Positions 8,310-13,713 of a stretch of DNA of 13,713 nt are shown here, piece by piece; within the stretch, counting starts at the first letter, position 1; the number at the start of each line of letters is the position of its first letter. This DNA comes from Hamiltosporidium magnivora. Lineage: Eukaryota; Microsporidia; Dubosqiidae. The notes under the pieces are model-generated. The model was not told where the DNA came from. It was given only the letters and a program-made list of their open reading frames with translations, and did not search any database. The position numbers and the translations under genes were made by a program. The stretch is from the NCBI GenBank assembly GCA_004325065.1, contig PITI01000358.1, forward strand, positions 1 through 13,713, written 5' to 3'.

Positions 8310-9098
8310 TTACTGTTTCTCAAAGAATTTTTCAATTTTGAATTTGGTTTTTAGATCATCAGAAAGGTTTGACACAATATTATCACAGACTGTACATCTA
8401 TCACCAATGAAAATACAACCATCACAATATTTATGATTACAATCTGTTTTTACGGGATTATTTAAAATAAATTTACATTTTGAACATTTCAAATCATTAG
8501 AAATATCGTATTCTGATGTTTTTGAAGAAATCTTTTGCCACTCATGTGTCTGTGGTTGTGCCTTTACATATCCACCTTCTGGTGTAACCAGCATAGCAGC
8601 TGTTGGTGGAATTTCTTCATCCTTAACAGGAACAAGAAATGCCTTTGGGATTCCCGTAGGTTTTCTAATTCTTAAAATATCATAATTTTTATCTTGATTG
8701 GTTGGGCAATGCTGAATAAAATGACCCTTCTGTCCGCATCTGAAACATACATAATTTGGAGGTGGCGGCTTAAAATATTTCTTGACTGATGAAGTATCTC
8801 GAATACTTTTTTGTTTATCTTCACTTTTAACAACATAAGTAATATTTCTATTTTTTGACATCCATGCAGGTATTCGTTCAATAATTATTTGACTATTTCT
8901 ATAAATCGGTTGGTATTCATCAGTTATTTCCTCATTCGTTTCTGCATCGTAAAAAATTAAATCAAAATCCTTAGATGTTATTTTCTTTTGTGTAATTATT
9001 TCGGATCTCAGCTCCCATAATGGCAAACTGTTTCCTTCAAAATTTATTTTTGCAAAGTTTTTCATCGAACGAAATCTGTAATTTATTGATGAAGACAT
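8310..9098 (-). CDS. MPE1: Mpe1/RBBP6-family protein: DWNN domain, CCHC zinc knuckle, RING finger
   Basis: The 262-residue product has the full domain order of the Mpe1/RBBP6 family. A DWNN ubiquitin-like domain covers about residues 1-79, from SSSINYRFRSMKNFAKINFEG to NSQIIIERIP. A zinc knuckle follows with C118, C121, H126 and C131 (CFRCGQKGHFIQHC). The linker TGIPKAFLVPV...AAMLVTPEGGY is conserved in the family. Last comes a RING with C205, C208, C220, H222, C225, C228, C235 and C238. Yeast Mpe1 is a subunit of the cleavage and polyadenylation factor, where it helps activate mRNA cleavage; the same nuclear role is expected here. The frame is open upstream to a TTG at 9131, but the ATG at 9096-9098 matches the family N-terminus exactly and has CCC four bases before it, so I start there. 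The protein ends soon after the RING, without the long C-terminal tail of animal RBBP6. It is divergent from the orphan gene at 9904, with about 800 bp between the two starts. Confidence 0.93.
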   Translation of the reverse strand: MSSSINYRFRSMKNFAKINFEGNSLPLWELRSEIITQKKITSKDFDLIFYDAETNEEITDEYQPIYRNSQIIIERIPAWMSKNRNITYVVKSEDKQKSIRDTSSVKKYFKPPPPNYVCFRCGQKGHFIQHCPTNQDKNYDILRIRKPTGIPKAFLVPVKDEEIPPTAAMLVTPEGGYVKAQPQTHEWQKISSKTSEYDISNDLKCSKCKFILNNPVKTDCNHKYCDGCIFIGDRCTVCDNIVSNLSDDLKTKFKIEKFFEKQ

Positions 9099-9101
9099 AG
9101 A

Positions 9102-9104
9102 GGG
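9102..9104 (-). promoter_or_regulatory. CCC-type start-site signal of the Mpe1-like gene
   Basis: On the minus strand the sequence reads GCCCTCTATG, placing CCC four bases before the ATG. Together with the CCC before the zinc-ribbon gene it matches the described microsporidian signal and supports the ATG chosen over the upstream TTG. Confidence 0.5.
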
Positions 9105-9903
9105 CTTGTTATTTTTCCTATAAAAATCCAAAGAAATTCTTATAAAATGAAGTTAAGATTTCAGAAGAAATAATTTTCAAATTCAATTATTTTTCTAAAG
9201 AATCTATCTTTCGATGAATAATTTTTAAATTCAAATGAATTATTCTTAAATTCAAATAAATAATTTTTACTTTTAAATATGTTTTTACTCACAAAAAATA
9301 CATTCGATAGATTTAAAATATGAATCGTCTATTGTTATTATTTGAGTTCAATGATTTTTAGACTATAATTATATTATAGATGAAGAATTATATTGGTTTC
9401 ATATTACAAAGAAAAAAGCTTTTAAGAAGAAAATGTAAGTTTAAAATTTAAAAAATCTGCAATAAAAGAGAATGTTTTGAAGTAGAAATTTTTAAAGCAA
9501 GGACGAAAGATTAGATATAAACAGGAAATTATAAGAATAAATATTATTAAAAAATACAATAAATTCGCATAGAAAACCATTCTATATCTTATTTTATTAA
9601 TTTATTTAAGTTACGAAATAAAATTAAATATAAACAAAATAAATATCATTTGTACTAAAAATACCTTCGAAACTTTTATTTTGAAACATTTATTAAAAGA
9701 TTTGGATCAGTTTTTGAAGCTTTTAATATCAATAAAAAAAATAGGTATTCAAGGTAGATTATTTGAATAAAATATTTTTTCAATTAAAATATAAATTTCC
9801 TTAAATGTAACAAAATTTGTAAAAAAATAAAAATAAATTTGTCTTGAAACTTTTGTGTATTTTTTTTATTTTTTATTTTAAAAGTTGTAAACAATACGAA
9901 GAT
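9105..9903. other. Divergent intergenic region, shared promoter area
   Basis: This separates the minus-strand Mpe1-like gene from the plus-strand orphan, so both promoters must lie here. Minus-strand TATA-like sequences occur close to the Mpe1 start (around 9118-9124 and 9140-9145). A 21-bp tandem repeat lies at 9215-9277. The last part, 9844-9903, is open in frame with the orphan gene and encodes a hydrophobic stretch. No other gene or RNA was found. Confidence 0.45.
9215..9277. repeat. 21-bp tandem repeat, two close copies and a diverged third
   Basis: Units 9215-9235 and 9236-9256 are adjacent and differ at only two of 21 positions; both end in TTAAATTCAAA. A third, clearly worn unit follows at 9257-9277. 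A similar string, AATAATTTTCAAATTCAA, occurs nearer the Mpe1 start at about 9169. The position 117 bp upstream of the Mpe1-like ATG suggests either a promoter element or simple slippage in A/T-rich DNA. Confidence 0.55.
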
Positions 9904-11865
9904 ATGGACAGGAAAATGGAATATTTAATTTTAGAGATAGAAAAGGCAGGAAAAGGAATATTGTATTTAAGTAAGAAGCTTTATAAAGGTTACTTATCAC
10001 CATTTCCAACACCCAATCTGGTTTTAGTTCGTGGATCATTTAAATGCCAGGCAAGGGAGTGTATTTATATAGATTTAATGAAAACCAATGTGAAAATTGA
10101 CGAGAGACAAATTATTATTCAAGAACGAGATGAAAATTTAAAATTTTACATTAAGAATCCAGAAAGATCTGCGTATTTGAAAAATATAATTCAATATATT
10201 TTATTTATTAAAAATACAGAAAATTTACAAAGCAAAATCAAATATATTCGTAATTTTAATTCAGAAAAACTGCTTTATTTTAACTTTAAATCTTATGATA
10301 TTTACAACCAACAATATTTATACATTTTAACAGAAGATATTTCAAGAAGAGTAGTCAGTTATAAAGAATTAGATTATAAAAATAGAAAAATTGTTTATTC
10401 TGATGATAAAATAGAGGTAGTCTTGGATAAAAAAATAACTTCGAAATATTATGTAAAATATTTAGATTTATACTTCAATACATATGAAAAGAATAGGAAA
10501 ATCGAAAAACTAAAAAAATTCCATATTTGGAATTATTTCTGGGATTTCAAAACACTATATGAAGAAATAAAACAATACATTACAAAAAATGGAAGAGAAA
10601 ATATCATAAAATATGTCAATTCATTAGTACAAAAAAATATACAGCCTGCCAGCAGAATGACAAGTAATATAATATGGCATACCTCTAGAGAAATATCATT
10701 ATTCCTAAATCTCTATTTAGGATGTATCTTTCAAACAAATAACAAATGTTGGGAAATCGTACCAAAAAATTTTCTGACAAAATATATCAAAAACAAAAGA
10801 TCGTGTATAGGAAATATTAAAGATGCAATGCATTTAGAAAATAGTACATTTGGTGTAAAAAAACAAGATATTATAATTTACAGTATTGTAGATATTCATT
10901 TTAAAAATAGTTATTTAGATGAAATTGTTTGGATAGATAAAATATTCTATAATAGTTTAATTACGAGTGAAATAATAGAAATTTGTGATTATTTTATAGA
11001 AAATCAAGAAACAAATATTTTTTACAAAAATATATTTTTAATAATAAAAATACTCTTTACTGAAAATATTTTGAACAGATATTTGAATTTTAAAAATCAT
11101 TTCACAAAAATGAACAAAGAATTGCCATCAACAATATTTAAGGCAGTGTTGGCATTTTTAATAGAAAAATTCGATAAAATAACTGGAAAATTTAAGAAAA
11201 ATGTTAAAATACAAATAACGTGTAACACAGACATTTATATATTACTAGGTTTATATGGCTTAAAATATAATATTCCAAAGATGAGAAATGAAAAGACAAA
11301 AAAATATTTTATACAACTGATTATTCATAGAGGGGATTATAAAATGTTCAACAAAGTTTATTTTAAATATTTTTCTTTTAATCCAGAAATACTTTTTACA
11401 AAATACCGACATGAATTCAAAAATATGGAAAAGAAGAGAAATTTAAGTTTAAATTTATATATCGAATATTTTATGAGAATTGAAAATTTACTCTATGATA
11501 TTCTTCTTGATTTTAATCTGCAAAACAAACGAATATTCCTTAAACTTCTTAAAATACACTGTGAAATAAGACTTTATAGTAAGAAAAGGAGGTCGAATTT
11601 TTATAACTCTTCGAAAAACCAAAATTCAAAGGATTTGGAAAATAATATTTTGATGAACCATATCATGCCCGAACCTATAAATGAACAAATACAAACCAAA
11701 ATGACAGCTATAAAATTATTTAATAAAAGAAAAATGAATGTTTTGATTTTAAGCAGATCAATGAGTATTTTTAAGAATTATGAATTATCACAAAAATATT
11801 CTAAAATATTTAATAATTTGATGAATTTTATGGACGATTTTATCAAATTAAATACAATCAATTAA
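9904..11865 (+). CDS. Large orphan protein, possible N-terminal PH-like fold
   Basis: This is a 653-residue frame from the ATG at 9904 to TAA, far too long to be chance, but I recognise no family. The product is rich in Lys, Asn, Ile and Tyr, as expected from A/T-rich coding. The first 110 or so residues alternate short strands (GILYLSKKLYKGYL, NLVLVRGSF, CIYIDLM, QIIIQER, LKFYI) and end in a helix-like ERSAYLKNIIQYILFI. That layout is reminiscent of a PH domain; this is inference only. The rest looks mostly helical, with no repeats, clear membrane spans or catalytic motif. The frame stays open upstream to a TAA at 9820-9822 but contains no ATG there. If translation began at the TTG at 9844, the protein would gain KLLCIFFIFYFKSC, which resembles a signal peptide. 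A second Met at 9916 is another possible start. Confidence 0.8.
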   Translation: MDRKMEYLILEIEKAGKGILYLSKKLYKGYLSPFPTPNLVLVRGSFKCQARECIYIDLMKTNVKIDERQIIIQERDENLKFYIKNPERSAYLKNIIQYILFIKNTENLQSKIKYIRNFNSEKLLYFNFKSYDIYNQQYLYILTEDISRRVVSYKELDYKNRKIVYSDDKIEVVLDKKITSKYYVKYLDLYFNTYEKNRKIEKLKKFHIWNYFWDFKTLYEEIKQYITKNGRENIIKYVNSLVQKNIQPASRMTSNIIWHTSREISLFLNLYLGCIFQTNNKCWEIVPKNFLTKYIKNKRSCIGNIKDAMHLENSTFGVKKQDIIIYSIVDIHFKNSYLDEIVWIDKIFYNSLITSEIIEICDYFIENQETNIFYKNIFLIIKILFTENILNRYLNFKNHFTKMNKELPSTIFKAVLAFLIEKFDKITGKFKKNVKIQITCNTDIYILLGLYGLKYNIPKMRNEKTKKYFIQLIIHRGDYKMFNKVYFKYFSFNPEILFTKYRHEFKNMEKKRNLSLNLYIEYFMRIENLLYDILLDFNLQNKRIFLKLLKIHCEIRLYSKKRRSNFYNSSKNQNSKDLENNILMNHIMPEPINEQIQTKMTAIKLFNKRKMNVLILSRSMSIFKNYELSQKYSKIFNNLMNFMDDFIKLNTIN

Positions 11866-11871
11866 AATAAA
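11866..11871 (+). terminator. Polyadenylation signal of the large orphan gene
   Basis: AATAAA directly follows the TAA stop, the extreme short-3'-UTR arrangement seen in microsporidia. Another AATAAA occurs at 11973-11978 and may be the one used. Confidence 0.35.
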
Positions 11872-12121
11872 TGATTTTTATTGCTTATTATTTTTATAAA
11901 TTTGAATATCTCTAATTTTAAATATTAACTTTTTTGATTTTTATTTGAGTGGGATTCAGTATAAAATCATTCAATAAAAGTTTTAAAGTTAATTTATGAA
12001 CCAAAATTTAAAAATTTTTTTCGTTGATATATTTATATTTTTGGCAAAATCTAATGATATATATCTAAAGCCTTTCAGTAAGTCTAGTTTCTCTACTTTC
12101 TGAATATAATATTCAAAAATT

Positions 12122-13310
12122 TCACTTATTTTTTAATCTGGAATTGCCGTTAACATTTATTCACGAAAGTGGAATCATTTTATGATTATTTGACTTACTA
12201 ACTCCTGGATTAAAGAATTTCTTGGTTTTTAATTGATTTGAAGCAATTAAATTTTTTAAATATTTTCTTTGTTTGTAATTTAGAATTCTTAAACTTATCA
12301 CATAAATATTTTAGAGAATCGACGAATAACTAAAATCCTGGGTAAGAAACTCACTTTTACTCTTATATATTATATATAATCAGATGAAATATAACATGGA
12401 TATAAGAGTATATAGCCTATACATCTGGATTCTAGAAAATGTTATTTTTGTCACTAATTTTCCTTCTAAACCTTGAGCATAGAAAATCTATGAGTTTTCG
12501 AAGAAACAATATATTCACCAGACAAATAAAAAATAAAATTTCTTGGATCCAATAGAATACAATAATATTTTGATTGACAATTTATTTGTAAAAGAATTTC
12601 TACTAATTGAAAAGTAAAAATGAATCAAAATGAAAGGTTATTTTATTTATGAGAATTCCTTAATTTTTTAGAGCAGCAAAATTTATTGTAAGAATAGATT
12701 TGAGTAGATTTTGACTAATTTGCCTCATAAACCTTCATGAAGAGTTTACAACCTACAAAATGACATTACGGTAAAGTAAAAACACATGTCTAATTTACAT
12801 CAATTTTATACTATTATGTCGCAGAAACTATATCAAAATTTATATCGAAGAAAATATAGAGGTTTCAAAGTGTTAAAATTGAAAAGAAATCTAGATATTA
12901 TCATACACATGTATAGATGACGTTAAGTTATTGCCTTAGATCCAAATTTTTGTAACGCTAACCTAGAAAAATAGTAAAAGAAAATTTAATAATAATTAAA
13001 AAAACCAAAAAATATTTTGATGGACTTTTCACATAAGAAGTTTATCAGATAATAAAACATTTTAAGGAAAAAATCAAAAATCAAGCTAGAACATCTTAAA
13101 AAAGCCAATTGTCAAATTTAAAGTTCAAAAAAACAATTTTGCTTTCACATATAGCCAATAACTTGTTGATATAGATTCTCGAATATGCTTGATTGTTTAA
13201 TCCTATCTTAACATAATGATTAAACAGAACACAGAATGCTTCGTAAACATTCTCCAGATTTTGTAGAATATCACACTTAAATATAAGCTTTTACATGGCA
13301 AATTTCGTCA
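12122..13310 (-). pseudogene. Decayed minus-strand coding sequence, downstream part
   Basis: The minus strand is readable in protein-like blocks broken by isolated stops. One frame gives 35 codons (12383-12487), 22 codons (12314-12379) and 49 codons (12164-12310) in succession, separated only by TGA and TAA, far fewer stops than this base composition predicts. Further up, 13096-13290 is open for 64 codons with no Met and reads like real protein (for example NLENVYEAFCVLFNHYVKIG). The stretch is visibly less A/T-monotonous than true intergenic DNA. The motif GLEGKLV (12452-12472) recurs as GL-stop-GKLV at 12713-12733. It is probably the 3' part of one old gene whose 5' part is the next feature. 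The family is unknown. Confidence 0.45.
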
Positions 13311-13713
13311 ATTTCTTAATTTTAAATTAAATCCTTCTAAAAGCGTATGATTTTTGTTATATATAAATTCCAATTGCAAAGCTTCACACTTAAAAAAATC
13401 AATGTGTCCTAAAATAATTGCTTTAAAAAATATCTTGAAATCTCTAGTAACATTTTTATCATTTGTAAATGAAATTGAAAGAATAATTTTGGGAAACACT
13501 GAAATCGACGATAGAATATTCTTTCCAATCCAATCGATAGACTTTTGTCCTCTTATTCTAGAACCAAATAATCTTATTATATCTGGATTCATCCTCAATA
13601 TACAATCCGCTATGACTCTACTAAACCCGATATGCTTATTAAGAGAAATATGAATATCTTTATTTCAAAATCGAAGGATATTTTTCATATAATGAGGTAT
13701 GAATATAGACTCA
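13308..13713 (-). pseudogene. Partial, probably broken gene running off the right edge
   Basis: On the minus strand 118 codons are open from 13664 to a TGA at 13308-13310, with protein-like content (for example GFSRVIADCILRMNPDIIRL and FKIFFKAIILGHIDFFKCEA). The first ATG in that stretch is at 13590-13592. Above it a TGA (13665-13667) interrupts, but the same frame then stays open to the window edge (IPHYMKNILRF). I see no recognisable domain. A 99-codon frame on the opposite strand overlaps most of it and lacks an early ATG, so I regard it as a shadow. It could instead be an intact short gene starting at 13592 (94 residues). The matching remnants further left favour a decayed longer gene. 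Confidence 0.4.

Noticed and set aside
9099..9131. N-terminal extension of the Mpe1-like protein from a TTG at 9131.
   Set aside because: The DWNN domain begins right at the ATG at 9098, which also has the CCC signal; the extension has no family counterpart.
13354..13653. A 99-codon plus-strand frame at the right end.
   Set aside because: It opens on TTG with the first ATG 16 codons later, and the minus strand carries the continuous series of protein-like blocks.
12164..13667. Excess of TGA among stops in the relic, suggesting TGA might be read as Trp.
   Set aside because: The intact genes use TGG for Trp and contain no in-frame TGA, and the relic also has TAA, TAG and frameshifts. C-to-T or G-to-A decay explains the TGAs.

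Overview
The window looks like a gene-sparse, extremely A+T-rich eukaryotic nuclear genome, most likely microsporidian. The basis is: intergenic DNA made almost wholly of A and T; compact uninterrupted eukaryotic genes (GATA-type zinc-finger factor, DWNN/zinc-knuckle/RING protein of the Mpe1/RBBP6 family); AATAAA at or within about 40 bp of three stop codons; and a CCC triplet directly before two ATG codons, a known microsporidian start-site signal. Low gene density and long decayed stretches fit an expanded genome such as that of Edhazardia or Hamiltosporidium better than a compact Encephalitozoon-like one. The genus is inference. No tRNA, rRNA, CRISPR or bacterial-type feature was found.

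Layout. 1-2005: gene-free A+T-rich DNA ending in a TATA-like element. 2006-3262 (+): GATA-type factor with two fingers, the second degenerate, and Tyr/Gln/Pro-rich arms. 3306-4760: gene-free. 4762-6194: decayed DNA containing a roughly 535-bp unit duplicated in tandem, perhaps with a third worn copy, showing minus-strand reading-frame remnants. 6213-6446 (-): small zinc-ribbon protein. 6752-7432 (-): Lys/Asn-rich orphan with a C-terminal Cys cluster. 7433-8309: gene-free. 8310-9098 (-): Mpe1/RBBP6 homologue. 9099-9903: divergent intergenic region with a 21-bp tandem repeat. 9904-11865 (+): large orphan protein with an ambiguous start. 12122-13713: decayed minus-strand coding sequence running off the right edge.

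The intact genes do not form an operon or an obvious pathway. Two have likely information-processing roles (GATA factor; Mpe1 homologue in mRNA 3' end processing). The least explained material is the tandem array at 5125-6194, the minus-strand relic at the right end and the 653-673 residue orphan. I saw no clear evidence of a wholly new multi-gene system. Several candidate frames that open on TTG were given the first plausible ATG instead.
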